Shown piece by piece: positions 50,790 through 59,865 of a DNA stretch of 64,000 bases (its first letter is position 1; every line of letters begins with the position of its first letter). This stretch comes from CALBPI01 sp963922335 (GTDB lineage Bacteria; Pseudomonadota; Gammaproteobacteria; Steroidobacterales; Woeseiaceae), in assembly GCA_963922335.1 (NCBI GenBank), contig CAWUIB010000002.1, positions 248,001 through 312,000 of the forward strand, given 5' to 3'. The notes under the pieces are model-generated. The model was not told where the DNA came from and made no database searches. It was given only the letters and a program-made list of their open reading frames with translations. Made by a program: the position numbers and the translations under genes.

Positions 50790-51803
50790 TCAACCCAAGG
50801 CGCGCAAACCGATCGCCGACCGAATGCGATCCATTAACGGAGTTGCAACGTTTCTCGCTTTCTCGGCCCCTTCAAGCAACACACGCTCGACGTGACCGGG
50901 ATCGGCGATCAAGCGTTCATATTCATCCCGAGCTGGCGCAATGCGAGCGTCAACATATTCAAACAATTCCTGTTTCGCAGCACCCCAAGCGATGCCTTCA
51001 CGAAATTTCCGAGCCATAGCCTCGGACTCTTCGGGGGTCGCAAATGCACGGTAGATCTCGAAGAGCGTCGAATCATCAGGGTCCTTGGGTTCTCCCGGTT
51101 CCAGCGAGTTCGTCTTGATTTTCATCACCAGCTTGCGCAAGCGCTTCGACGGCTCAAACAGCGGAATGGTGTTGCCGTAGCTCTTCGACATCTTGCGACC
51201 GTCAAGTCCTTTCAGCACCGCGGTGTTATCGTCGATCACGGGTTCGGGCAACGTGAGCAAATCACCGTAGTGATGGTTAAAGCGCTGCGCGATATCTCTG
51301 GCCATCTCCACATGCTGCTTCTGATCTTTCCCCACCGGCACATGAGTCGCGCTGAACATCAAAATATCCGCCGCCATCAGCACTGGGTAGCTGAACAGCG
51401 CCATGGTGATGCCTTTATCGTCGTCCTTGTTACCCGACGCGGCATTAGCGTCGACAGCGGCCTTGTAGGCATGCGCGCGGTTCATCAGACCCTTTGCCGT
51501 CTGGCTCGATAACACCCAGGTAAGCAGAGGAATTTCAGGAATATCACTCTGTCGGTAAAACACCGTGTTATCCGTATCGAGCCCCAGAGCGAGCCAACTT
51601 GCGGCGATCTCCAGTGTGGATCGTTGAATCTTCTCAGGATCTTCACTCTTTACGAGCGCATGCAAATCCGCGAGGAAATAGAAGTTCTCTCGGTTTGGGT
51701 CCCGGGAGCTCTCTATGCCCGGACGAATCGCACCCACATAGTTGCCGATGTGTGGCGTTCCCGTCGTGGTAATCCCGGTGAGCCATACCGCTTTATCGCT
51801 CAT
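50790..51803 (-). CDS. trpS: tryptophan-tRNA ligase
   Basis: 337 residues. ATG 51803 lies three bases after the stop of the ggt gene (TGA GTG ATG). Class I signatures are clear: the HIGH-type motif TPHIGNYVGAI near residue 17 and the KMSKS loop GLDGRKMSKSYGN. Length and order match bacterial TrpS. It charges tRNA-Trp in the cytoplasm. I see no T-box or attenuator, as expected for this lineage. Its coupling to ggt is probably only convenience of transcription. Confidence 0.97.
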   Translation of the reverse strand: MSDKAVWLTGITTTGTPHIGNYVGAIRPGIESSRDPNRENFYFLADLHALVKSEDPEKIQRSTLEIAASWLALGLDTDNTVFYRQSDIPEIPLLTWVLSSQTAKGLMNRAHAYKAAVDANAASGNKDDDKGITMALFSYPVLMAADILMFSATHVPVGKDQKQHVEMARDIAQRFNHHYGDLLTLPEPVIDDNTAVLKGLDGRKMSKSYGNTIPLFEPSKRLRKLVMKIKTNSLEPGEPKDPDDSTLFEIYRAFATPEESEAMARKFREGIAWGAAKQELFEYVDARIAPARDEYERLIADPGHVERVLLEGAEKARNVATPLMDRIRSAIGLRALG

Positions 51804-51806
51804 CAC

Positions 51807-53525
51807 TCAGTATCCCGCCGCGTGACCGTCCTTACGAGACTCAGAAGCGCCGTAGTAGACGCCCTCCTCATCGTCGAACAGGATTGCCTGATACCCGCCG
51901 TAACCACCTGCGTCTGCGCGCACCGTATGACCACGCGCTTCGAGGGCTTCTTGCGTCTGCACAGAAATACCGCTCTCTACATGCACGGTGCCGCCCTCGC
52001 TCATGCGTTCGCCGGTCGGCTCTGAAGATCCGTCATGCCGGATTCGTGCTGCATCGCCAGCTTCTTGCAGGTTCATGCCGAAATCGACCATGTTCACAAT
52101 GATCTGTGCGTGCCCCTGTGGCTGCATGCCGCCGCCCATCAATCCAAAAGACATCAGCGGCTTACCCTCTTTCATGGCGAACGCCGGGATAATCGTGTGG
52201 AACGGACGCTTGCCAGGCTCAAAAACGTTGGCATGGGTTGGGTCGAGCGAAAACAGCTCGCCTCGATCCTGCAGAATAAAACCGAGATTCCCCGGGGTCA
52301 TACCACTGCCCATGCCGCGGTAATTGGACTGGATCAGCGAAACCATGTTGCCTTCTGCGTCGGCAACGGTGAGGTAAATCGTGTCACCATCCATCGGCGC
52401 ATCGCCGGCCGGTAGCTTTGCGGACGCCTTCTCGCCGATCAGCTTGCGCCGCTGCGCTGCGTATTCCTTCGAGATCAGCCAGTCGACGGGAACATCGACG
52501 AAATCCATGTCCGCATAAAAGCGAGCCCGATCTTCAAACGCGAGCTTCTTCGCTTCGACGAACGTGTGGACGTATTGCTCGCTGCCGTAACCCATCGATG
52601 CAATATCGAATCCCTCGAGAATATTCAGAATCTGCAACGCAGCGATGCCTTGACCATTCGGCGGCAACTCAAAAACCTCAACGCCACGATAGGTCGTTGA
52701 GACCGGAGTCACCCAGTCAGACGTATGTTGCTCCAAATCGTCAACGGTCAGGTAGCCGCCCTGCTCCTGGACGTAGTCAGCGATCGTCTGCGCAATAGGG
52801 CCTGAATAAAACGCATCCCGACCGCCTTCTGCGATCGCGGTATAGGTACTGGCCAGCCGTGGATTACGAAACATCTGACCCTTTGCAGGTGTTTTGCCGT
52901 CTGGCATGAACGTTTCGTTGAACCCCGGATACTGCGCCAGTACGCGTGCATTACGCTCCCAATAAAACGCAATCAGTTCGCTGACCGGGAATCCCTCACG
53001 AGCGTAACGGATAGCCGGCGCCAGCACTTCGCTCATGGGCAGCTTCCCGTAGCGTTGGTGCAATTCAAACCAACCATCGACAGCACCCGGAACGCTGACC
53101 GGCAAGGGGCCTCGCGGTGGGATACTGTCGACGCCAAGCGCATCCAGATCGGACTTGAGTTGCTCCAGCGTCAGTGATCGGGGGGCACGGCCACTAGCAT
53201 TCAGGCCTGACAACGATTCGGTCTCGGCATCCCACACGATAGCGAACAGATCACCACCGATACCGCATCCGGTAGGCTCCATAAGTCCCAGCGCCGCGTT
53301 GGCTGCAATCGCCGCATCGACCGCACTGCCGCCGGCCTTGAGCACATCAAGCGCGATTTGGGTTGCCAGAGGTTGACTGGTTGCTGCCATACCATGCGGG
53401 GCGATCACCTCCGACCGCGAAGCGTGCGCCATCGAACTCAGCCGGTCGTAACTATGTGCAACCTCACCGGTCGACAATGCCATGACACCCAACGCCGTCC
53501 AGGCGATACGCTTCCAGTTCAGCAT
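51807..53525 (-). CDS. ggt: gamma-glutamyltransferase
   Basis: 572 residues. I choose ATG 53525 (MLNWKRIAWTALGVMALSTG), which opens a signal peptide and follows AGGGG; upstream in-frame starts would only add non-signal sequence. The GGT precursor pattern is present: MAATSQPLATQIALDVLKAG, then PTGCGIGGDLFAIVWDA, and the autoprocessing site before the nucleophile Thr in DTIYLTVADAEGNMVSLIQS. Later comes FGLMGGGMQPQGHAQI. It cleaves or transfers the gamma-glutamyl group of glutathione in the periplasm. The stop is three bases from the trpS start. Confidence 0.93.
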   Translation of the reverse strand: MLNWKRIAWTALGVMALSTGEVAHSYDRLSSMAHASRSEVIAPHGMAATSQPLATQIALDVLKAGGSAVDAAIAANAALGLMEPTGCGIGGDLFAIVWDAETESLSGLNASGRAPRSLTLEQLKSDLDALGVDSIPPRGPLPVSVPGAVDGWFELHQRYGKLPMSEVLAPAIRYAREGFPVSELIAFYWERNARVLAQYPGFNETFMPDGKTPAKGQMFRNPRLASTYTAIAEGGRDAFYSGPIAQTIADYVQEQGGYLTVDDLEQHTSDWVTPVSTTYRGVEVFELPPNGQGIAALQILNILEGFDIASMGYGSEQYVHTFVEAKKLAFEDRARFYADMDFVDVPVDWLISKEYAAQRRKLIGEKASAKLPAGDAPMDGDTIYLTVADAEGNMVSLIQSNYRGMGSGMTPGNLGFILQDRGELFSLDPTHANVFEPGKRPFHTIIPAFAMKEGKPLMSFGLMGGGMQPQGHAQIIVNMVDFGMNLQEAGDAARIRHDGSSEPTGERMSEGGTVHVESGISVQTQEALEARGHTVRADAGGYGGYQAILFDDEEGVYYGASESRKDGHAAGY

Positions 53526-53630
53526 CGAGATTACCCCTAATCCAAGGTTTACAACCCGGCCATGGGAGCATACGGCCGAGGGTCGTGCAACCGTCATCTG
53601 ATCACCTCGATCGCGGTATACTTCGCACCC

Positions 53631-54980
53631 ATGAATACGCCTGCAATGCCCGATCACAACCTGTATCAATCGCATCTCGATATCGTAATCAAAACGTACG
53701 AGCAGGCATTGGACGCGGCCGGCGCTGACGTCGCTGTCGTGTTTGCTGGTGGTCTGATCTATCGCTTTCTTGATGACCAGTCGCACCCTTTTGTTGTGAA
53801 TCCGCACTTCGCATGGTGGCTACCACTGGTGCGCACCCCGGATTGCTATGTGATCTTCAAGCCGGGTCAAAAACCGATACTGGCCTACTGCCAACCGGAC
53901 GACTACTGGCACGCGACGCCAGACGCACCCGACCCTTACTGGTCGGACCAGTTCGACGTGCGCCCGACCAAACAGGCACAGGATGCACGCGACCTGCTGC
54001 CGCCGACGGCGCGCGCGCCGATATTTATCGGCGAGATTACGACGCCGGAACAGTCGCTTGGCATTGAGCGCATCAACCCTAGCGCGGCAATCCATTGGCT
54101 CGACAGTGCACGAACGGCCAAGAGCGACTATGAAATCCAACAACTGCGCAACGCCAGCATGCTCGGTGCTAGGGCGCATGATGCGGCCCGCCGTCGGTTC
54201 GAATCAGGCCGTGCCAGCGAGTATGAACTTCATCAAGCATTTCTCGGTGCCATCGAAGCCGTCGATCACGATCTGCCATACCACAGCATCGTCGCCCTTA
54301 ACGAGCACGCGGCAATCCTGCACTACCAACATCGCGACCGGGTTGCACCGGATCAAGCGCGGAGCTTTCTGATTGACGCCGGTGCAGCAATGGACGGCTA
54401 CGCGTCGGACATTACGCGGACCTACACCCGCACGACGGGCGAATTCGCCGAACTCATCGATGCGATGGACGTCCTGCAACAAGGCATATGCGACGACATT
54501 AAGGCAGGCACCAACTACCCCGAGTTACATCGGCAGACGCATCAGCGGCTCGCAAAACTGATGGTCGATTACCAGTTGGCGACAGGCGCTCCCGAGGCCC
54601 TCGTCGAGAGCGGAGTGACCCGGGCGTTCTTTCCGCATGGACTCGGTCACTATCTCGGGCTTCAAGTGCATGATGTTGGCGGGCACCAACTCGATAGCAG
54701 CGGCACAGCGACCGAGCGGCCTGAGGATGACCCTCACCTGCGCCTGACGAGAGGCCTTGCCGAAAACGAAGTCATCACCGTCGAGCCCGGAATCTACTTC
54801 ATCGATATGCTGTTGGAGCCGCTGAAGGCGTCTGCGCACGCGAACTTGGTCAACTGGTCTCGCATCGAAGCGTTAAAGCCGTTCGGTGGTATCCGAATCG
54901 AGGATAATGTGCGAGTACTGGCCGACGGTGTCGAGAACCTGACCCGGGATGCGTTTTTGAAGTCCGGCGCCGAAGCCTGA
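53631..54980 (+). CDS. pepQ: Xaa-Pro dipeptidase (M24B family)
   Basis: 449 residues from ATG 53631 (ATG 53646 is also possible). The pita-bread metal ligands are visible: FLIDAGAAMDGYASDITRTY (two Asp), FFPHGLGHYLGLQVHDVGGH (His), VEPGIYF (Glu) and GGIRIEDN (Glu). The N-terminal domain with AWWLPLVRTPDCYVIFKPGQ is that of gammaproteobacterial PepQ. It cleaves X-Pro dipeptides in the cytoplasm and may hydrolyse organophosphates as a side activity. There is no Shine-Dalgarno before the ATG, but TATACT lies nine bases upstream, hinting at a leaderless message. Divergent from ggt. Confidence 0.93.
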   Translation: MNTPAMPDHNLYQSHLDIVIKTYEQALDAAGADVAVVFAGGLIYRFLDDQSHPFVVNPHFAWWLPLVRTPDCYVIFKPGQKPILAYCQPDDYWHATPDAPDPYWSDQFDVRPTKQAQDARDLLPPTARAPIFIGEITTPEQSLGIERINPSAAIHWLDSARTAKSDYEIQQLRNASMLGARAHDAARRRFESGRASEYELHQAFLGAIEAVDHDLPYHSIVALNEHAAILHYQHRDRVAPDQARSFLIDAGAAMDGYASDITRTYTRTTGEFAELIDAMDVLQQGICDDIKAGTNYPELHRQTHQRLAKLMVDYQLATGAPEALVESGVTRAFFPHGLGHYLGLQVHDVGGHQLDSSGTATERPEDDPHLRLTRGLAENEVITVEPGIYFIDMLLEPLKASAHANLVNWSRIEALKPFGGIRIEDNVRVLADGVENLTRDAFLKSGAEA

Positions 54981-54995
54981 GCATCAACCGCAAAA

Positions 54996-55277
54996 TCAGC
55001 CGGCGAATCGGTCCATAGCAGCAGCCAGCTCGAAGTCTTTGGCGGTGATTCCGCCTGCGTCGTGGGTGGTCAGCTCAACCTTGACGGTGTTGTAGACGTT
55101 GTACCACTCTGGGTGGTGGTCCATTTTCTCAGCCACCAGAGCGACTCTGGACATAAACCCGAAGGCGGCAACGAAGTCGCTAAAGCGGAATGATTTCGCC
55201 AGCTTTCCTGCTTCGACATTCCACCCATCCAGCGCTGCTGTCGCGGTAAGAATGTCCTGTTCGTCCATTGCGCTCAT
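54996..55277 (-). CDS. phhB: pterin-4a-carbinolamine dehydratase
   Basis: 93 residues. ATG 55277 (MSAMDEQDIL) follows GGAGACCGAGGC and lies in the stop of the upstream gene. The signature KMDHHPEWYNVYNTVKVELT with TTHDAGGITAKDFELAAAMD is diagnostic for PCD/DCoH. It recycles the pterin cofactor used by aromatic amino acid hydroxylases. No phenylalanine hydroxylase gene is in this window. It is the second gene of a coupled pair with the DUF3291 gene. Confidence 0.93.
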   Translation of the reverse strand: MSAMDEQDILTATAALDGWNVEAGKLAKSFRFSDFVAAFGFMSRVALVAEKMDHHPEWYNVYNTVKVELTTHDAGGITAKDFELAAAMDRFAG

Positions 55278-55729
55278 GCCTCGGTCTCCTGTCGCCGGCC
55301 CTGTGAAAAACCGAACGCCACATCGCCCGGCCCGTTGAGTGTAAGCCATTCCAATCGGTGCTGAGCCTCTGTGATTGTCGGACGGGTGTCCGGAGCCACC
55401 CACCAGAGCGCTTTGTTAGCGCCGGAACGGGGTAGGAACCAAGATGCCCTTTGGCGCAGGTACTCGCCGTGAGCCGAGCGATACACAAACGCTTCCAAAG
55501 CCTGCACACTCTCCCAGACAGAAAGTGCGATCACCAAACCGGGTTCGCCGAATAACACTTCGGCTTTGGCCTCCTCATCGGCGTCGTCCAATCGCCACAC
55601 AAATCCGGGTGACGCCTCAGCTAAAGCGTTGATGGCAGCAACTCCGTCGAAAAACGGCTGGATTCTCGCATCGCCCCGGGGAAACCTCGGCGTTGCGACA
55701 TTCACGCGTGCAACGAATTTTTCGTTCAT
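55274..55729 (-). CDS. DUF3291-family protein
   Basis: 151 residues from ATG 55729. DUF3291 features are seen: FFDGVAAINALAEASPGFVW, then VIALSVWESVQALEAFVYRS and WWVAPDTRPTITEAQHRLEW. The family has a dimeric alpha-beta barrel fold with unknown chemistry. Its stop TGA overlaps the ATG of the carbinolamine dehydratase gene (ATGA), so both are made from one message. Confidence 0.85.
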   Translation of the reverse strand: MNEKFVARVNVATPRFPRGDARIQPFFDGVAAINALAEASPGFVWRLDDADEEAKAEVLFGEPGLVIALSVWESVQALEAFVYRSAHGEYLRQRASWFLPRSGANKALWWVAPDTRPTITEAQHRLEWLTLNGPGDVAFGFSQGRRQETEA

Positions 55730-55819
55730 GGATTGCGGCCCGGTACGTTGACTTGGAAGGCCGAACTCGGCATGGTCGTAAGTGTGCGATTTTTACCGTA
55801 GTAATGCGAGGAGTGTTTG

Positions 55820-56338
55820 GTGAAAAGAACGAAAATCATAAGCGGCGTAATTGCAGCAGCATCTATCATGTTCAGTGGCGCGGCTATCGCGCAAGACAAG
55901 GCGCCGGGATCGGGACCTAACCCCTACGTGGACTGTGGCATCGGTGCTGCGCTTTTTCCTAACACCCATTGGGCAGCGGTAACGTCAAACGTCATCTGGG
56001 ATATCGGTACAACAGCCGTGATCTCAGCGACGGCGAGCCCCGAGACCTGTCAGGGCAAGAGCGCTCAGGCTGCACAGTACATTCTTGATGTTTATGACCA
56101 CGTGGTCGAAGACACCGCACGCGGAGAGGGCGAACACCTGACGGCGCTCCTGCAGATTTATGGGTGCGAAACTCAGTCCCACGAGGTGATCACCGACGCG
56201 GTACGAGAGGGTTTCGCTCCAATGATTGCCGACGAGGAATACGACTCGCTGAGCCCGGTGCAAAAAGCTGAGCAGCTGTTCAAGATCGTCGACAGTGAAG
56301 TCTCCGTAGAGCAAGCGACTAGCTGCAACGCGGCCTGA
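55820..56338 (+). CDS. DUF3015-family exported protein
   Basis: 172 residues. GTG 55820 is preferred over TTG 55817 because GCGAGGAG lies six bases upstream. A signal peptide (ISGVIAAASIMFSGAAIA) is followed by GPNPYVDCGIGAALFPNTHW and TSNVIWDIGTTAVISATASP, the conserved DUF3015 block. Further Cys (ETCQGK, YGCETQ, ATSCNAA) suggest disulfides in the periplasm. Function unknown. A strong terminator follows at 56361. Confidence 0.85.
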   Translation: MKRTKIISGVIAAASIMFSGAAIAQDKAPGSGPNPYVDCGIGAALFPNTHWAAVTSNVIWDIGTTAVISATASPETCQGKSAQAAQYILDVYDHVVEDTARGEGEHLTALLQIYGCETQSHEVITDAVREGFAPMIADEEYDSLSPVQKAEQLFKIVDSEVSVEQATSCNAA

Positions 56339-56360
56339 TAAGCACTGTTACCAACCTAGA

Positions 56361-56397
56361 GGCGGTCGAGCACCTTCGGGAGCTCGGCCGCCTTTTT
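56361..56397 (+). terminator. intrinsic terminator after the DUF3015 gene
   Basis: GGCGG-T-CGAGC pairs with GCTCG-G-CCGCC around an ACCTTCGGGA loop region and is followed by TTTTT. It ends 14 bases upstream of the next gene's start. Confidence 0.92.
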
Positions 56398-56410
56398 GGT
56401 CGAGGAATGC

Positions 56411-58252
56411 GCCTTGCGCAAGATTGTTCTGCTGCTGATCGCTATAGGCCTGTTTCAAGGCAGCGCGCGTGCACAATCGCCCACACTGGACGCTCTGGCC
56501 GCTAGCCCAAGCTGGCAGCGGCTGCTGCATGTTGAAGACGGCAAAAGCGCTATACATGCCGACACCTTTTTCCTGGCTGAGAATGGTCGCTATGACCCTC
56601 GAGCTGAGTTACGCGCGACCATCGATGCAATGCGTGCGGCATCAGAAGCGGGCGGCGATGATGACCCGCGTTGTCGTTTCCCAGCCAGGCACCTGTGGTT
56701 GGTCGGGCAAGGAGTATCGCTCCCGCCCCGACCGGCATGCCCCGCCTTCGATGACTGGGTCTATGGCGCTGAAACCGAATCCATCAGCATCGTCTTTGCG
56801 ACAGGCTATCTCGGAAATCCGGCCTCTTTCTATGGCCACACACTCCTCAAATTCAATGCCGATGAGAACGTCAGCCGTTCCGACCTGCTGGACGTGACCG
56901 TGAACTACGGTGCTGTGATTCCACCCGGCACCGGTCCTTTGGAGTACATCGTCAAAGGTGCGATTGGCGGGTTCGATGCCGGCTTCAGCCACATTCAGTA
57001 TTACTACCATGAGCACGCCTACGGTGATCTGGAGCTGCGTGATCTTTGGGAATATGAACTCAATCTTGCGCCCGCTGAGGTGGAGTTCATTGTCGCTCAC
57101 GCGTGGGAGGTGCTCGGCAAGGAGTACACCTATTATTTCTTCCGGCGCAACTGTGCCTTTCGCATGGCTGAGATATTGGAGTTATTGCCGGAGTTTTCGA
57201 TAATTCCAGAACATCGGCCTTGGACCATTCCACAGGCGCTGGTGCTCAACGCAGCGGCATCGACGCGCAATGATCAACCATTGGTGCGCTCGGTCACCTA
57301 TCATCCATCGCGGCAATCAACGTTTAACGCCCGTTTTCGTGAATTAAGCACGCCGCAAAGACGCGCGCTTACGACCTTCATCAACTTGCGCGGCGACCAA
57401 GGGATTGCCGCTATTTCGGCGCTACCTGTAGAAGACCAACATGCCGTACTGGACGCACTAATCGACTACCTGCAGTTCCGGCTTCCGGAAAACCCTCCCG
57501 TAGACGATCCGGATGCAGCGGCTTACCGCGCGGTGCTTGCGTATCGATTCACTCTGCCTCGCAGTGCAGAACGTTCACCACCAGCACCGGACAACGATCC
57601 CTCGCAGGATCGAGACCCCGGTTACCTGTCCGCCGCCGCGACCTACCAATCGGACCTCGGTGCAGGGCTACAGCTGCGTTGGCGCGCAGCCTACTACGAC
57701 CCGTTGGACACAACACCCTCTCAGAACCCCAACTCAGAGTTGACCATGGGGGATGTAATCGTCGGTGTGAGCGACGGTGATATTGATCTTCAGCGTGCAC
57801 AGCTGTTCCGTGTCGAGTCGGTGAACAGCGGTTTGTCCGGATTACCAGGCGACCGAGGCAAATCGTGGCGACTGGCACTCGGGCTGCAGCGTCAGGACGT
57901 TGCCTGCACGCAATGCGCCGTCGCAAGATTCGAGGGGGACATCGGCGCTTCGCGCTGGCTGTCGGACACGTTTATTGCAGGCGTCTATGCAGGTGGCGCC
58001 ATTCAGGACAACCAGAACCGGAATGGCAACGCATTCGTCAGGGCGCGCGTGTACGCCAACTGGCACGGTCCGAACGGCGTAAAATTGCGCGCAGTCTACG
58101 AGCACCGACAGCATCTCGACGGTCGACTCGAGGGGCAGGACCTGTTCAGCGTAGAGGCACGAGCACCGCTTGGGCGCAATTTCGACTTTCGGCTTGGTGT
58201 CACCAAAAACGTCGAAACCGAAACGATGATCAGTTTTGGACGCTACTGGTAG
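56411..58252 (+). CDS. DUF4105 (Lnb N-terminal type) periplasmic protein with C-terminal barrel-like domain
   Basis: 613 residues. I choose TTG 56411, seven bases after GAGGA, opening a signal peptide (IVLLLIAIGLFQGSARA). The DUF4105 region (~residues 120-270) contains SFYGHTLLKFNAD (conserved His) and FFRRNCAFRMAEILELLP (conserved Cys), the pair regarded as catalytic in NlpC/Lnb-like acyltransferases. From about residue 395 to the end the sequence is beta-rich with outer-membrane-strand character (GLQLRWRAAYYDPLDT) and finishes with an aromatic residue (ISFGRYW). It may act on lipoproteins or peptidoglycan at the outer membrane. The gene begins directly after a terminator, so its transcription start is an open question. 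Confidence 0.8.
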   Translation, partial: ALRKIVLLLIAIGLFQGSARAQSPTLDALAASPSWQRLLHVEDGKSAIHADTFFLAENGRYDPRAELRATIDAMRAASEAGGDDDPRCRFPARHLWLVGQGVSLPPRPACPAFDDWVYGAETESISIVFATGYLGNPASFYGHTLLKFNADENVSRSDLLDVTVNYGAVIPPGTGPLEYIVKGAIGGFDAGFSHIQYYYHEHAYGDLELRDLWEYELNLAPAEVEFIVAHAWEVLGKEYTYYFFRRNCAFRMAEILELLPEFSIIPEHRPWTIPQALVLNAAASTRNDQPLVRSVTYHPSRQSTFNARFRELSTPQRRALTTFINLRGDQGIAAISALPVEDQHAVLDALIDYLQFRLPENPPVDDPDAAAYRAVLAYRFTLPRSAERSPPAPDNDPSQDRDPGYLSAAATYQSDLGAGLQLRWRAAYYDPLDTTPSQNPNSELTMGDVIVGVSDGDIDLQRAQLFRVESVNSGLSGLPGDRGKSWRLALGLQRQDVACTQCAVARFEGDIGASRWLSDTFIAGVYAGGAIQDNQNRNGNAFVRARVYANWHGPNGVKLRAVYEHRQHLDGRLEGQDLFSVEARAPLGRNFDFRLGVTKNVETETMISFGRYW

Positions 58253-58262
58253 CGGGATTCAA

Positions 58263-59111
58263 TCACGACTCGCTGTGTTTTTGCGTTGCCGCCCGCGCTT
58301 TGTAGAACGCCTTTGCTTTCCTGCCTTTGCGCTCCAGCAACGGACGCAGCGCTCTCTTCACCCAAGGGAACTGATACCCTACGTCTCCCAACAGACCGCT
58401 GATCCAGGGCATCTTGACTTCGACTTTCTCTCCAGACGCGACGGTCAACACCGCGTCTGCGACCTCTTGTGAAGTGCTCATGGGTTGCGAGAACGTCAGG
58501 TCCGTCACACCATCGATATCCGTCATGATGAAGCCCGTATCAATTGGACCAGGCGATACCGCACCGATATGAACATTGGTGCCTCGTAACTCCTCTGCCA
58601 ATGCCAGCGTGAAGGCACGCAAGCCGAACTTCGTAGCGCTATAGGTCGCTGAACCAGGCACCGGAGTGACACCGGCGATTGAGGCCACATTCACCACAGC
58701 ACCACCGCCACACTCGGCAATTACGTCTAGCACCATGCGCGTCAGCACGAGAGGTGCTCGCAAGTTAACGTCCACCATTTGCGCAATTTGCTCGGCATCG
58801 ACTGTTTCAAAGTTACCGCGGTGATGCGCGCCGGCATTGTTAATCAAGTAATGCACGCTCCCAAATTCCTGTTGGGTTCGCTTGATCAAATCGCGACAAG
58901 CCGCTGCGTCCGAGACATCCATCGCACAGGTCGCCACCTTGGTAATCGGCTCAAGCGTCGCGGCAAAGGCCTGCAGAGCTTCCTTACCGCGAGCCACCAA
59001 CATCAAGCGAGCACCTGACGCTGCAAATGCTCTTGCGACATCAGCACCGACACCTGCTGAAGCGCCGGTGACGATCACTGTTTTGCCATCAAATCTACGA
59101 CCCAAAGTCAT
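58263..59111 (-). CDS. short-chain dehydrogenase/reductase
   Basis: 282 residues. ATG 59111 follows GGGAGGG and begins directly before the fold (MTLGRRFDGKTVIVTGASAG). Cofactor site TGASAGVG, NNAG, catalytic Ser in NVASIAG and YSATK define a classical SDR. The C-terminal extension is basic (ALRPLLERKGRKAKAFYKAR). Substrate unknown; the family oxidises or reduces hydroxyl and keto groups with NAD(P). It converges on the DUF4105 gene with ten bases between stops. Confidence 0.92.
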   Translation of the reverse strand: MTLGRRFDGKTVIVTGASAGVGADVARAFAASGARLMLVARGKEALQAFAATLEPITKVATCAMDVSDAAACRDLIKRTQQEFGSVHYLINNAGAHHRGNFETVDAEQIAQMVDVNLRAPLVLTRMVLDVIAECGGGAVVNVASIAGVTPVPGSATYSATKFGLRAFTLALAEELRGTNVHIGAVSPGPIDTGFIMTDIDGVTDLTFSQPMSTSQEVADAVLTVASGEKVEVKMPWISGLLGDVGYQFPWVKRALRPLLERKGRKAKAFYKARAATQKHSES

Positions 59112-59232
59112 GGACTGCCCTCCCCCAATCTTGGTGCGCAACAGTATAGCGAGACCGAGACCTGCGCAGTCAGCACAATTCGATGTATAGTTGCATGAGT
59201 TATGTAAGGGGGTATGCCCGGGGAGTCCACGA

Positions 59233-59751
59233 ATGACCAAAGCGTTAGACGCACAACACAGCACCTTCGAGAAAGCCAAGAAGGAACTGATCACCGCGGC
59301 GACGCGGGCCACTAAAGCTCTGGACAGGGAGCGCGCGAAGCTCACTCGTCAGATCAAATCGTCGAGCAATCGTGCGAAGAAAGCTGGCGAACAGATCGCC
59401 AAGAAGACCGAGCGGTTAGGTAAAGCGACGTCTGCGAAAGTGAAGCGCGAGCTGCGCGCGCAGATCCGCAAGCTCGAGAAACTCAAGGATACAGCTGCTG
59501 ATGAGGCTAAAGAATCGCGCGCTCAGCTCAAGCTGGTTCGGGAAGACCTCGCCAGTGCTCGCGTTCACTTCAGACGTGCAACGAAGATCGACAAAGCGAT
59601 GAGTGCGGTCGATCGGGAAATCAACAAGCTACTCGGCAAGAAGACCAAGAAGAAAGCGACGAAAAAGAAGGCCACCAAGAAAGTCGCCAAGAAAAAAGTA
59701 GCTAAGAAAAGGACGACAACCCGCAAGAAGCGCGTCACCAAGAAAAAGTGA
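59233..59751 (+). CDS. lysine-rich, histone H1-like protein (AlgP-like)
   Basis: 172 residues from ATG 59233 (MTKALDAQHSTFEKAKKEL) after GGGGAG. Residues ~1-130 are a long coiled-coil rich in Lys, Ala, Glu and Arg. Residues ~137-172 are a repetitive basic tail of KKATKK, KKVAKK and TTRKKR units, like the DNA-binding tails of AlgP/H1-like proteins. It likely coats or compacts DNA. Composition differs strongly from its neighbours because of this tail. It ends just before a strong terminator. Confidence 0.85.
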   Translation: MTKALDAQHSTFEKAKKELITAATRATKALDRERAKLTRQIKSSSNRAKKAGEQIAKKTERLGKATSAKVKRELRAQIRKLEKLKDTAADEAKESRAQLKLVREDLASARVHFRRATKIDKAMSAVDREINKLLGKKTKKKATKKKATKKVAKKKVAKKRTTTRKKRVTKKK

Positions 59752-59774
59752 GCGCATCGAAGGTGTGAACGCAG

Positions 59775-59803
59775 AAAACCGGGCTTCAGGCCCGGTTTTT
59801 TTT
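59775..59803 (+). terminator. intrinsic terminator after the H1-like gene
   Basis: CCGGGC (59779-59784), loop TTCAG, GCCCGG (59790-59795), then eight Ts. It is preceded by AAAA and so could work weakly on the other strand. Confidence 0.95.
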
Positions 59804-59865
59804 GCTCAAGTGCTGTAGTCAACGGTCGCTAACTTAACAAAGTAGTAAACCGTCGCGGAGCCTAC

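Noticed and set aside
53526..53807. A longer N-terminus for the gamma-glutamyltransferase
   Set aside because: The added residues have no signal peptide character and overlap the divergent pepQ start; ATG 53525 has a ribosome site and opens a proper signal sequence.
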